From: Dryas octopetala
Lineage: Eukaryota; Streptophyta; Magnoliopsida; Rosales; Rosaceae
NCBI GenBank assembly: GCA_963921425.1
Contig: OY992832.1
Coordinates: forward strand, 9,920,001-9,984,000
Reading direction: 5' to 3'
DNA length: 64,000 nt
The translations under genes and the position numbers were made by a program. Below, piece after piece: positions 35,201 through 47,700 of this stretch. The notes beneath the pieces are model-generated. The model ran no database searches, was not told the origin of the DNA, and saw only the letters and a list, made by a program, of their open reading frames with translations. Position 1 is the first letter of the stretch; every line of letters starts with the position of its first letter.

Positions 35201-38200
35201 AAATATTACTTAAGGCTACTCTTTGGATTTACTTACTGACATAATCGCTGCTTCATTGACAAGATTCCGAATATCTGCCCCAGAAAAGCCAACAGTACGG
35301 AAAACAAGCTGAAGAGTGGAGGAAATAGGTAGCAAACAGTAGCCCAAACCAAATTAGATTTCCATTCATACTATATAAAGTATAAACAGCAAAAGGGTAA
35401 GTACCAATTACCAAAATAAAAAGCACCAGACCTAGAGACCAAACAATCACTGGATCTACAAGACACTAAACACACGGTTTTCCTTGGTTGCGGAATACAT
35501 ATGCGGAATGTGAGAGAGGTTCGATGGAACGCTCCTCTCTCACATTCCGCTCAAATTCCGCATGCCTTAAGGGAATAATAAAAAACAAGAAACACCAACC
35601 ACTTACTTTTTCAAAGTCTACATCTTCCGCAAGTTGCTTTCCCACACTGTGCACACCAAATATTTGCACCCGTTGCTTTGCATCAGGCAGACCAATGTAT
35701 AGTCGACGGTCAATACGTCCAGGGCGAACAAATTCAAGGTCTAATTCATCAGGCCTATTGGTAGCACAGATGAATATCACAGCTTGTCTGAGAGAGAACC
35801 GATCAACACCAGTTTTTTCCTTCCTAGACATGAACAAATACTGAAGATGAGAATTCATTATATAACTAAAACTCCAAAACTTTCATTGGGTAGCCACATC
35901 AATACAAGGTCACAGCTTAAAGCAGGAAAACATGAACTAAATAATAAATAACACATAATCAGTGAAGCATAATCTGCCACAAGGTGGTCTCTCGGACACT
36001 CTTCAACAGTAGAATTCAAAAGATATTATCACATCAAAAAAAGAAATCGAGTCTAAAATAGCATGAGGAAGTAGATGACAGAAAATAATCTAACCACTGT
36101 GTTCATTTTTAAATGAATATAGGTTACCGCAAGTTAAATTTCATTAGTATTGCCTCATTAAAAGCAAGAATAGACATGTGTTAAACAAATAAACATACTC
36201 CCCATCAAGCTGTGCAATCAAAGCCTCAAATGTTGCTCTTCTTCGAGGATCCTTTCTTGCATGCCTTCCAGCAATAGCATCAATTTCATCCACAAATACA
36301 AAAGAAGGAGCCTGAGCACAGAATAGTGAACAATGTTTTGTATTAGCATATTCAGTGAAAAGATAAAAAAGTAAGCATAAATTCCAGCTTGAAAATCTCC
36401 ACAATGACTGTTCTAAAAAGTTTGGTTATGTGCTGGCCTTAAAGCTCATGAGGTTACCCTATAAAGTCAATCTGTATAATTTAGTACATTTAGTGACATA
36501 AATAAATAAATAAAACTTAAAAATTCAAAAAAAGTTCCACAACATTATGACTTAAGATTCCTGACAAGCACCAATCTTTAGTGGATTACCTCCTAAAAGA
36601 AATCTCATTTTACTAACCTGTTCTTACATTTGCAAAGAAAGAGAAGAGTGCTTACATTTCTCCTTGCAATAGAAAACATCTCATTGATTTTTGCTGCACC
36701 ACTTTTTTCACTATCTGTGAACTCGGCACCTGAAGCAAAAACAAATGGCAACCCACTTTCCTTTGCAAGTGTCCTTGCGAAAAGTGTTTTTCCAGTTCCA
36801 GGAGGTCCAGAGAGAAGAACGCCCTGTTATGCACAAACATCAAACAAACTTTCATTTAAACATTGTCAATATGTAAGGCACAACGCCAGCAGAGTTGCCT
36901 TTACTTTCATGAAGCAAGAAAAAGTTACCCGGACAAACTTCACATCTCTTTCGTAGTATTGCATTGGATTTCCCATATAAATCATCAGCTCATCAAGAAG
37001 ATCCCAAACATCTCCCCCTAATACAACTTCCTTGGACATTGATTTTGTTTCCCCAACATCTCCGACTGGCTGAAAGAGTATATAGTGTAATGAGAACTCA
37101 AGAATCTAGATAATAGGAAGATGACAAGGGACAAAATAGTTGGAAACTAAAGATTTACCAGGATAAAATTTTCTGCATAAGCCATATCAAAAAGTTGATT
37201 ATACTTTTTGTAAAGAAAACGCTTAGAAGTGATGTGCAAAAGCATCACAGACTCGCGTATTAGCCAAAGAATGATTAAACCAGGCACCAATGCAATCACA
37301 ACTTTCATAAAGTAGTGGATTTGTCGCTTCTGAAGAAGATCAACTTCAACTCCAGAACTTGAGATAATCTCAAACAAGTAAGGGTCTAGGGGGATGTCAA
37401 CCTGCCATATAAGGAGAAGCATTAACCATTCATAAGTCAAGAGATAAGAATAAGGGTGATTGTAAAAAATTAGGTCAACTTACGACATATTCCAATGGAA
37501 AACCTTCTTTCATTGTAACATATATTCTTTTTAGGTCCTCTGTAAATACAACAGCAGCAACCTGTCCAAAGGAAACACAGCATCAGAAACTGCCTCCATA
37601 ACCCTTTTGAGTTTTTGGCCAACAATGGGAAAAAATTCTTGTTAGATGCATAACGACATGTGGATGCATGGTTGGTCAAATCCTAATAATGAAATTATCA
37701 ATATGACATTTGCACAAATTCCTTTTCTATTATCAGCATATAGTCACATCCCATTTCATCATCCTGACTTGTACAGTGCCATATTTAGTAAGCATCTGAC
37801 TCCTTTTAAAATTTTAGTTTTGAAAGTAAATTTAGTCTTCCATAGTAAGGAAAATAAATTGGAAAGGTCATGGACATGCTGCTTGAACTCAAATATTAAG
37901 ATGGTAGAGAAAACCCAAATGTTATAAACTCTTGCATGAAAACCAGTAGATGCATAAAGAGAACTCACAATTGATGCAACACCAGGCAACAAGGAACACA
38001 CAGTCTATCCACAAGGAGAAAAACTAAAAATAAATAAAGCAAGGAGAACAGCATGTTACCTCAGAGCAATCAAGCTTTTGAAGAAAGTAGGTATAAGGAA
38101 GTTTAGGACGATACAGCCACCATCTTTTAGCTATCCATAGACCCCTTGTTCCCTGTGTGTCTGTCACCTTTTCCACCACTTCCTTGCGAAGACTGTTTTC

Positions 38201-40847
38201 AACCTCTTTCATATCAAATTCAACTACATACTTAGAATTTGCAGAGTCCAATTCCTCAGCTAGCTTTTCTTTTTGGAGGATCTCCTTCCATTTCTGAAGC
38301 CTTTCACGCCATGTTCCTCTCTCTTCTTGAACTTCACCTGCAAAGCAAAGACCAAAAAAATTGGCCATAAGATTCATAAGGGCAGATAGTACTAAGAACA
38401 CAAGTTGTGGACAATTTGTCTATTGCTTACTAATATCCACAGTCGAACACAACAACTACAATCATTGCGAAGTTGTCCACTGTATCTAGTTTAGCTACCA
38501 CAAACTTAGGCCACATAAACATGTAATAAAATATAGTCTGTTCACAATTCATTATAAAAGATGCTATAAAATCCTCACAGAACCAACTTTAGAGAAAATA
38601 TTCTTCAAACCGACTTTCCAGTGCTGGATTTGAAATGAGGACCAACTCAAAATACAAATGTGAGTGCCAAACAGACACTAACCAGAAATTCCCAGGTCTT
38701 CCTTCAGTTCCTTCTTTTCTTCTGAATTTAATTTTACATCACTGTCGATAATTTTTTTCACATTGTCCTGAGGAAGCTCTGGGTCATCATCCCATGCATC
38801 CTCCCCCACATAAGAACTATCATGAATAAGTGTTCCATCAGGTCCTTCAACAAACTTCTTCATTTTCAGGCCTTTGGGTGTCATCTTCTTCCACATACTC
38901 TTCTTAAACCTACAAATGTAAGAAAAACGAGAGGGCCTGGATTATTGAAAGCAGAAAATAACCCCTTATGCTTCCTTATCTTTATTTCTCCTCCCTTATT
39001 CTTGTTTAAAACTGTATCTATGCCAAGGCAAGAATTAAAATTTAAAGCAGAAATGTGATGTCATCAACGCAGCCTAAAGGATAGATACACACAAAATGTG
39101 GAATCAACTTACTTTCTAATATTAGTTGGAGATGGCTCAGGAATCACTGCCTCCATATAAGCCTCTGTCAACTCTTTTCTTCGGCGATCTTTGAGAGGAG
39201 CTCGGATTGATATATATATTCTTTGACAAGAAACTATGGCGACAAAAATATAGAAAATCAATGCAGCAATTCTTTTAGATTCCCATGTCTTGAGATCCTG
39301 AGCATAACAAATGAGAATGACCATATCACTGAATAGATGGTGCATCAAGTGACTAAGTATAATTAATTTTTTCAAAAAAAGGACCTTATTTATCAGTTGA
39401 ATGGCCATCTTATATCTGATCGATTATTTCAATCTTGCCTCTTTAAATTGAAATGTATATCATCATTCTTCATAAAGGTTTTGCAATTTTGGATTCATTT
39501 ACCAGAGAACTTATTGTGGTCTTGAGTCACCTACCTATGTTCATGTGTCATTTTCTTGGACTCCTGATGAAATGAACTTCCTCTAGCATTTATGTATGTT
39601 TCCTTTATACATGAGTAGGATAGTTATATATGTATAATATTCCTTTATATGACTATCTTATGAAATCCAAATGATTAGAAAAAAGTAGATTACATTATTT
39701 TTTGTCCGCAAAAAAGATTGACAATCAAAGAACAGAGAACCCTTCCAAGCTTGGGGCATTAAATCCATACTAAAAAATTTTGATTACTTGAAAAGTGAAA
39801 ATTTTGGTGAAAGAGATTGTTCAAATGGCTAGGGAGTTTTCCCTGCATTTTTGAGCATGAAGACAGGGAAACCAATATAGTTGCTGACTTTTTGCTTCAA
39901 CTTGTACAAAGAAACAGGTATACTGGTGACTTTCAGGAGTTCCCTGATTCTTCTAGGAATTGGGACATGATCATAAAGCACATTTCACCATTTGTTTACT
40001 AAAATTCATTTCTCCCTAAAAGAAAAGGAAACTTGCTTACATATTGATAAGAAAAATATTCTGAAAAGTGGAAAGTTCAAGGAGGCCTAAGGCCTTGTTG
40101 AACAAGATACACAACTGAAAATGCAAACTTTATCTTAATTTGGAGGTGCTCTTATTCAATTCAGAAGAGCTTATAAAGCATTGTCCTAGTGAGAAAAGAT
40201 AACAAAACTATTTCAAAATGTTACTGTGTATGTGCTTATACAGATACAAGTACTGAAACAGGTGTTAACATTTCCACGAACTTCATATTTGTACACTTTA
40301 TCTAATTCAGAGTCACATTTAGCGCCCCTGCCACCAATTAATCAAAAACAAAAGACTCGACCTTGTAACTTCCGTTATCTTCCTACACTCACTTTGCAAC
40401 CAAACAGAAATTAAAATGAAATAACAATTTTACCTTCCAACGTTCCCGCCGATTCCAGCTGACAAACTCGGGCACTAACTCAGTCCAAAACCGTTCCAAC
40501 ACTGTCCCGCCCTTCTTTAATCCTTCCCCAACTCGTCCCACATACTCGCCCACCTTCACATTAGCATCCTTCAAATCAAACCCAGTTTCCTTCTTCACCG
40601 ACTCACCAAAATCCGACCAGAACCGCTCTGAACCGCGGCCTATAGACTGAGTCAGACTCAACCAAGAAAACCCATCAGACCCATTTGAATTTGTAGAAGC
40701 TGTAACACGAAAAATGCGTTTTTGCCGGGAACTTTTGGGTCTGTGCTTTGTGGGTAGATTGAAAAGGACGGATTTTGGAGATGTCTGGGTGAGTGGGATT
40801 GAAGAGAAGAGAAGTGGGTTTGGTTTGTATGAGATTTTTAGGTCCAT
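32227..40847 (-). CDS. FTSH12: Chloroplast AAA-ATPase/metalloprotease FtsH12, 1003 aa
   Basis: FtsH-family protein of the chloroplast inner envelope; with FtsHi1/2/4/5 and Ycf2 it forms the 2-MD ATPase motor that pulls preproteins through TIC. It is essential in Arabidopsis (At1g79560). Exons (minus): 40847-40434, 39297-39113, 38909-38683, 38337-38060, 37561-37484, 37401-37159, 37069-36929, 36823-36656, 36311-36199, 35823-35607, 35308-35237, 34961-34842, 34741-34625, 34531-34355, 33613-33494, 33385-33311, 32791-32684, 32545-32465, 32304-32227; 1003 aa, close to 1008 in Arabidopsis. Seen: Ser/Lys-rich transit peptide, membrane segments at about 147-168 and 428-448, Walker A GPPGTGKT (528-535), Walker B FVFVDEIDA, zinc site HEAGH (764-768) and the downstream DDVTDGGTDDLEK acidic ligand region. 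The intact HEAGH separates it from the inactive FtsHi proteins. Confidence 0.96.
32965..33182. repeat. 109-bp tandem duplication in an FtsH12 intron
   Basis: Two head-to-tail copies (32965-33073 and 33074-33182) differ at only a few bases, for example ACAACGATAAAG against ACAATGATACGG near their ends. They sit wholly in the intron between the exons ending at 33311 and starting at 32791. Near-identity implies a recent event. Confidence 0.9.
33870..34035 (+). mobile_element. tRNA-derived SINE-like element in an FtsH12 intron
   Basis: A box A match TGGTTTAATGG at 33880-33890 fits the pol III consensus TRGYNNANNNG. A decayed box B (AGTTTGAATCA) lies at 33923-33933. The spacing of about 33 bases and the phrase CAAGGAGCTTGCTCTAAAAC are typical of plant SINE heads. 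The tail limit is uncertain. It sits antisense to FtsH12 in the intron 33614-34354. Confidence 0.5.
35503..35550. repeat. Perfect 17-bp foldback in an FtsH12 intron
   Basis: Arm GCGGAATGTGAGAGAGG (35503-35519) is repeated in inverted form at 35534-35550 with a 14-base loop. The word GCGGAAT recurs just outside both arms (near 35490 and 35555), extending a weaker symmetry. It may be the core of a decayed foldback element. Confidence 0.75.
39816..40002 (+). mobile_element. Possible remnant of a LINE RNase H region in FtsH12 intron 1
   Basis: A 61-codon open stretch contains REtNIVADFL-like residues (HEDRETNIVADFLLQL), which recall the end of the RNase H-like domain of plant non-LTR retrotransposons (REaNxVADxLA). 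It lies antisense to FtsH12 inside its 1136-base first intron. It is short and could be chance. Confidence 0.3.
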
Positions 40848-43018
40848 CTTTTGGTGCAGACTTGGTGATTAACGAGATTGGATAGAAAGGAACTCCATTT
40901 GTGTGTGCTCGTCTGTTTTCAGTTTTGAGTAGTTGAACAGAGCACTAATGGTTTTATGTTCCAATTTTGGGGTTTAGGGGTTTATCTGTTATGTTGTTTT
41001 GGGACTTTTAAATCTGACGTAAATTATGAGTCTTTTTGAAAAACTGAACTATACTCTGGGTATTTTTGAAAAACTAGCCTTCGCATAACTTTTACAAAGG
41101 GGCTCGCTCAAACACAGGTTACACAACTAGAACCAAAAATATTCTTAGGTTGAGGCTTGGGAAATTTTTAAAAACTAGTCTTTCTTTTTTTTTTTTTTTT
41201 CTTGCATTCAATAACGGGTTTTTTGTTTATTTAGAGTCTTGCAAATAACCTCAAATACTTCTCATATAGCTTGAACGAACATTTCTCAACTTGATCAAAT
41301 CATTTTCATGTACTTACCTTAAACGAACCATTTTCTTGTGCATAGCTTGAACGAACCGTTTTTAAGACTTGACCTTTCTTTATGTAGCACTCATACCCCC
41401 AATTATGAATTTATCATTTTTATTTTCGCTGGTAAATGGAGACTCTGCCAGAATGTGGGGCCTGATACCAGTTTTTTAAATCCAGCAAAGCACAACTCAA
41501 ACTCCAAATCAAGCCGAAAAGCCTATCTACCACCATGTTACATTCTGTGTGTATGTGTTGGACATCGTGGGACCAAGATAGTTAAATCAAATAATGATAG
41601 CAGTAACATGGATTAGGAAAGTAGACGCAAGTTGCAACCTAAGGCCCCATTAATGGGCATAAATCTTAGCACAAGTGCAGAACTCTAATTACAGGAGTCT
41701 TAATTTCAAACACATTGCAGAAACAACAAGGCAAAGAAGAAGCAATTTGCTGTATTTACACTTGTCTTGATAAGAAAACTGTTATGACTTATGAGTTAGA
41801 ATAAAGCTAGTTAACAGTAAACGCCATATATCAGCATTTACAAACAAAAGTCCAAAAACGTCACGCATGCACTGCATAAGATGCAGGAAAAAGTTAGGTT
41901 GCAGAAGATGTAGATGCATGTGTACGCATACAAGCTGTGGCTTTTCTTTTAAGTTTGATCAGGTCGGAAGTATACATAAAAAAACATGTGGTGAAAGCAA
42001 AATACGAATTGCTTTTCTTAGAAGCAAAACAATGACAAGGAAGTGCTATAGGCCTATATACTTGTTATATGTTCTGGCTAGCTAGCATTAGCTATTAGAC
42101 AGTTTGATTACTAAAATAACAATTTTGTGTTTTGGGTGGTTTGAATTTAGTTTGTTATTTCATAAAGTAGTCCTTTACATGGTTTTGTTTAATACATTTC
42201 ATCATGGGTTCGTTTAGTCACCAAATTGTGCCATAGTTGATATGATATATAGTATGTCAATTCTTATAAACAAATGATGTTTAATTAGATATAACGTTTT
42301 TTGTTAAGTGAGATCAAATATAAACAAATAAAGCCTTGTTATATCAATTTATCAGTCTGGTATTCTACTCGATCATAATACAACTAGTTAATGGATCAAT
42401 TTACTAGTGATTTTTCAGCTCAAAATATATCCCTTAAAAGAATATATCTGATTAATTTACTTTTAAAAAATTTGAGATTTATTATGGTATTGGTAAAGGC
42501 AACTGTTAACATTACAAATTTTACAATAATATTTGTTTTTTCATGTAGAAAATAATAATAATTTTCTTAAGAGTAAGTGAGTAACAAAACAAAACTAATA
42601 AACTATCCCATAGCCAGACCCGAAGCATCGGGGTGCGATAAAACAGCAGAGACCCGCTTGGCATTTCTCTCTTTGGACTGTTTTTGACTTGAGTGCGTTC
42701 GCACTGTGCCTAAGCTCTCTGGCCTTTGCTCCCTTCGCCTTCTCTCTGTTAATCTCTCTTTTTTCTTTCAAAACTCACTCATTTCAGGCATTTCTTTAAG
42801 TTTCTTTGCTTTAGCTTTTAGTTGCAGTTAAGATCTACCAAATACACCACTACATTTCGTTTTCCCACTACTGCTAGCTGTGTCTGCCATTAACAAGAAA
42901 AAGCAAGAAAAAAAAAAAAAAATTCTCGAAGTTTGAGAGAAACCCAGTATTGTATTTGTCTGTTTCTTCACCTTCCTCTTCTTGAATTCCAAAAAAGGCT
43001 TAGACCCATAGATCTGCC
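40848..43018. other. Divergent spacer between FtsH12 and SPK1
   Basis: About 2.2 kb holding both promoters. A pyrimidine-rich leader (42660-42800, many CTCTCT and TTTCTTT words) precedes the SPK1 start and is the likely SPK1 5'UTR. A direct-repeat word CTTGAACGAAC/CTTAAACGAACC appears three times at 41270-41355. No gene is seen. Confidence 0.45.
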
Positions 43019-44739
43019 ATGCTCAACCTGCGGCCTCGCCGCGATTCCACTCCTGTCACCACCAAATGGCAAAACAAGGTAATGTGCCTCACTCTCTGTC
43101 TTTGTTTTGGGCTGAAGGGTCCAAGAAATTATAAGAAGTGTAATTATTTGTGTACTATTTTGATTATTTACTGAAGTGGCAAAACATGGTAATGTGCGAG
43201 TAAATTTCTCTGGGTTTGATTTTTTTTGTTTTTGTTTTTGTGTGTGTGTTGATTTTATGCTTTAATGGGGTTGAGGTAGTAATTTAAAAATGGGTTTAGT
43301 TATTTGATTATTTGGTCAATTGGGTTTTTGTAGTTTGAGGAGAATTTGGAGCAGTGGCCACATCTGAAGGAGCTGGTACAGTGCTACACAACAGACTGGG
43401 TGAAGGATGAGAACAAGTATGGTCACTACGAGAGTGTTGGTCCGCCGTCGTTTCAGAACCAGATTTATGAGGGTCCTGACACTGATATTGAGACTGGTAT
43501 GTAACCCTTCTTTCAGTCTTTGAATCTTTCGCTTACAGGAACATGCAGAAATGGGGGTGCATTTTGGTTTTTTTACATCAGAAGGGTTTTAATGATGTAC
43601 TGTGTTTAGGTTATATGACACCAGCCTCCCCCCCAACCCCCTTTTGTTTTTGCTACACGGCTGAAACCTTTTTGCAAAAGTACATAATTGGTGTAAATGT
43701 GTACATTATCAATATCTGGTCAAAACCCATTTTTCTGGAGTTCATAATCAATGGAAAAAGTTAGATGTTTTGTGTTGTATATGTTATTCTCCATGCCTGG
43801 TTCTAAAGGCAACATTAAGAGCAAACTATAGATTGCTGGTAATTTTTTTTTTGGGCATAGGATATATCATTAGTTAAAAAATATACAGGTAGCTATAGTT
43901 TAGGGAATTCATGCTGTTGTGAGTTTGGCCTGCCTTGAATGGGTGCCAGTCTGTAGTGATAGTTAAAGTGGAAGAATGGTGCAATCCAAGTACTAGAATT
44001 GTTAACTTCATTATCCTCTGCTAGATGCCAAGTGTTTGTGAATTACAAGTTAAATTGCAATAGGATTGAGTGACATTGCAGAACTGGTTTTGTCATATAC
44101 TTCTTGGTAGAATTTTTTGAAATAATTTAAATCCATTTGCAGAAATGCACCTTGCAAGTGCAAGGCGAACCAAGGTGGAAGATACTGATGATGATGTCCC
44201 AAGTACCTCGGGACGACAATTTACAGAGGCTACTGTATCTGATTCAGCACACTCCATTGATCCAAAGGTTGTACATTATCTTTTTTATTTTGCATTTTTG
44301 AATATCCAATACATTTTTTACTGGTTTAAATGATCCACTTGCTTATATTCAGTTTTAATTCTTTTAAACTTGATACTATATATGCAGCATTTTGGTCAAT
44401 CTCCCCTCCCTGCCTATGAACCAGCTTTTGATTGGGAAAATGAAAGGTCAATGATATTTGGCCAAAGGGTTCCAGAAACTCCAATATCTCAGTATGGCAA
44501 TTCTAAAATATTTTTGTTGAGTAGAAGTTCGTACCAGGTTTTGTCGTTCCTTTTCCCTGTGTTTATTAATCATCTTTTTCTGTACTCCTTTGGGCGGTCT
44601 CAGTGGATTGAAGATCTCAGTGAAAGTTCTGTCCCTATCGTTTCAAGCAGGATTAGCTGGTGAGTGTTATGCTTTCTCTACTCCCTTTCTGTTCTGTTGC
44701 TTTTGTTACTTAGAGCTGTTTCAAGATTTCTGACTTTGT

Positions 44740-44780
<41 letters not shown>

Positions 44781-47700
44781 CCTCTCCTCCCTCCCTCCCT
44801 CCCTCCCTCCCTCCCTCTCTCTCATACAGAGCCATTTTATGGTACAATTTGCTTATATAATAGGGAGCGAAGAGAAAAATTGTCAGAGGATTTCTATTTT
44901 CGTCATGTACCAACTGAAATGCAGGATGTAAGCTATGAGATCAACTTAATACTTTTTTCCCACTCTTTGTAATGGTTTTTATCAGTTCTTACTTTAAGGA
45001 CTTATTTTTGCATACATTGCGACTAACAAATTTACTGTTGCTCCTGTCATCATTTTTGGGCAAAGATTTCTTTTGAACCTCGTGGAATCTTCTATTTAGA
45101 TGCTCCGTCATCATCAGTTTGTCTGCTAATCCAGATAGAGAAGCATGCCACAGAAGAAGGCGGGGTTACGCCTTCAGTTTATTCTCGTAAAGAACCAGTA
45201 TGTCCAAGTATATATGTTACTTCTTTCTTATTGTTTTTAACTTGTGATTATGATTTGAGATTTGATATTCTATACCTTGAGGTTGTTTTGCAATGGAAGA
45301 CCATTTGCCATCCTAAGTTGCTTTGAAATGCTGAATTCTTTTCCTAGATAGCTATAATGTTAAAAAGCTTCATTGATCAAAGAAAGACTTTATAGTTGAT
45401 GGTTGCTGTATATATGAGAATATTGGTTAGATATTAGTATCCTAGGGAGGGTAGGGTGGCATGGAGGGTATGTCACTAAGTTTGTTGAAAGTTGTTCCCT
45501 CTTTTGCTTAATAAAGATAGGTTTTGATGGTGTTGAGTCACTTCAGATTGATTAAACATTTAAACTTTGTCTTAACAACGCCTTTTTATGGTGTTCTCAC
45601 ATTTACTTTTTTGGTAGGCTAAGGATGGTTTGTATGGATGAGCGATTGTGTCTTTGTTTGTGTATCTGATTGCATATAAATATTATGCCATTTTCCGAAC
45701 TGTTAATTTATTTGTTTTGTATAAAGTCTGTGTTCACTCTACCTGAACAGGTACACTTGACTGAGAAAGAAAAGCAAAAACTGCAGGTGTGGTCTCAAAT
45801 AATGCCTTACAAAGAGTCCTTCGCCTGGGCTATTGTTTCATTATTTGATAACAGCATTGGTGCAGCTTCTGGTGGGTCTGCTTCCCCGAGCAGTCCTCTT
45901 GCTCCTAGTATATCTGGTTCAAGTTCTCATGATGGTGTGTTTGAGCCTAGTGCAAAGGTCACGTTAGATGGGAAGCTAGGTTATTCAAGTCGAAGCTCTG
46001 TTGTTGTTGAAATATCAAACTTAAACAAAGTTAAAGAAAGCTATACTGAGGACTCACTTCACGTATGTAAAAATCCTCTTGAATGCATTTCTAATACCTT
46101 CTTGGTTTTTATTTATGGTTACTGTGTATGTATCACTTTGTTGGCATGGCTTTTCTTGTCTGTATTTCCTTTTCCGTGAAATTATGTAAGAGATACAGAC
46201 TATTTCTCTAATTGTTGGAGGTTTGAGCTTTCGTTAAATACCTGCTCAGTATGCCTGAATTAAGAGTGCTAATTATGTCTTTTATTTGGACTATAATGGT
46301 GCCTTTAATATTCTGTGTTTTCTTTTGGGTGGATTTCCTGAAAATATTAGGATCCCAAACGCAAGATTCATAAACCTGTGAAAGGTGTTTTGAGACTGGA
46401 AATTGAGAAGCACCAGATTGACCATGTTGACATGGAAAATATATCAGAAAGTGGTAGTCTGACCAATGATTCTGTTGATGATCGCATTACTGATTCCATG
46501 CTTGGGAAGCTCCCAAGTAATGGTATGGATGGTCCTCAGGGCAGCAGTTCTAAGTGGAATTCTTTCGATGCAAAAGAAATTTCTGGAAATGGATCAAATG
46601 CTCATGGAAATCCTGTTTTCAGTGCTGATGATGTAAGTATCACACCTCTGTACTGCCTTTTGCCTTCAGGTGTCACTATTGGGTCTCCCTATATCTTTAT
46701 TGTAGGCAGAGGGTTGTATATTTTGCGGACTACTGGTCCACTTTGTTTTTTATTCCTTTTTTTCATCATTACAAACATTATGTTTCCTATAAAAAAAAAA
46801 AGTGTCGCCAGTGGGTCAATGATTTCTGCAGTAATGGTTTTAAAAGTATGATACATCTTGATGTAGGGCAGATTGCTGTAATAGTAAAAAACCTAGTAGA
46901 ACAAGGAACTTCCAGCAATAAAAGAAAAGAGAGAGAAGAAGCTATAGGATCAAATTTGGAACGTAGATAGATGAGTTCTAGGGAAAAGAGGCCCAAGAGA
47001 AACTCTATAATATGAAATTTTGGAATAATATTGCATAAAACTGTCTATTACAACCTAAGGCTTAAGTTTATATAGAAAAACATAAACCTTAACTGACTAT
47101 GGAGATAAATAGATTTTAATTTTGATTATGTTTTTAATTAACGCTTCTTGTCATGCCTGGTATTAATAAATACTAAAAGTGACTGTGTTGATTAACTTGC
47201 AGTTTCAAGCTTTCGACTTTCGTACTACAACAAGAAATGAGCCTTTCTTGCAGCTTTTTCATTGTCTTTATGTATATCCCATGACTGTTAGTTTAAGTCG
47301 GAAGAAGAATTTGTTTATAAGGGTTGAACTTCGGGAGGATGATAATGATATTCGTAGACAGCCTTTAGAGGTAAATATACCTTGATTGTTATTATGTAAG
47401 CAGTTCACTTTTCTGAATTTTTCCTCACTAGTTTTTTTTGTGTGCAACTGATTTGACTAGGCAATGTATCCAAGGGAGCCGGGTGCATCACTTCAGAAGT
47501 GGGCTCACACACAAGTGACTGTTGGGACGAGGGTGTCCTGCTACCATGATGAGATCAAACTTTCCCTCCCTGCTACCTGGACACCAACACATCATCTTTT
47601 ATTTACTTTTTTTCATGTTGATCTTCAAACAAAATTGGAAGCTCCAAAGCCTGTAAGTACAGGTTTTGTTTTTGTTTCTCTGATGGACTTGCTGACTTTT

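Noticed and set aside
32227..40847. Assignment to an inactive FtsHi protein
   Set aside because: The HEAGH zinc motif is intact and the whole protein follows FtsH12, including its C-terminal end near LHRC.
44492..44663. Read-through of SPK1 exon 4 to a stop at 44661
   Set aside because: Splicing CA|GTATGG to the acceptor at 44603 restores the conserved GLKISVKVLSLSFQAGL segment in frame.
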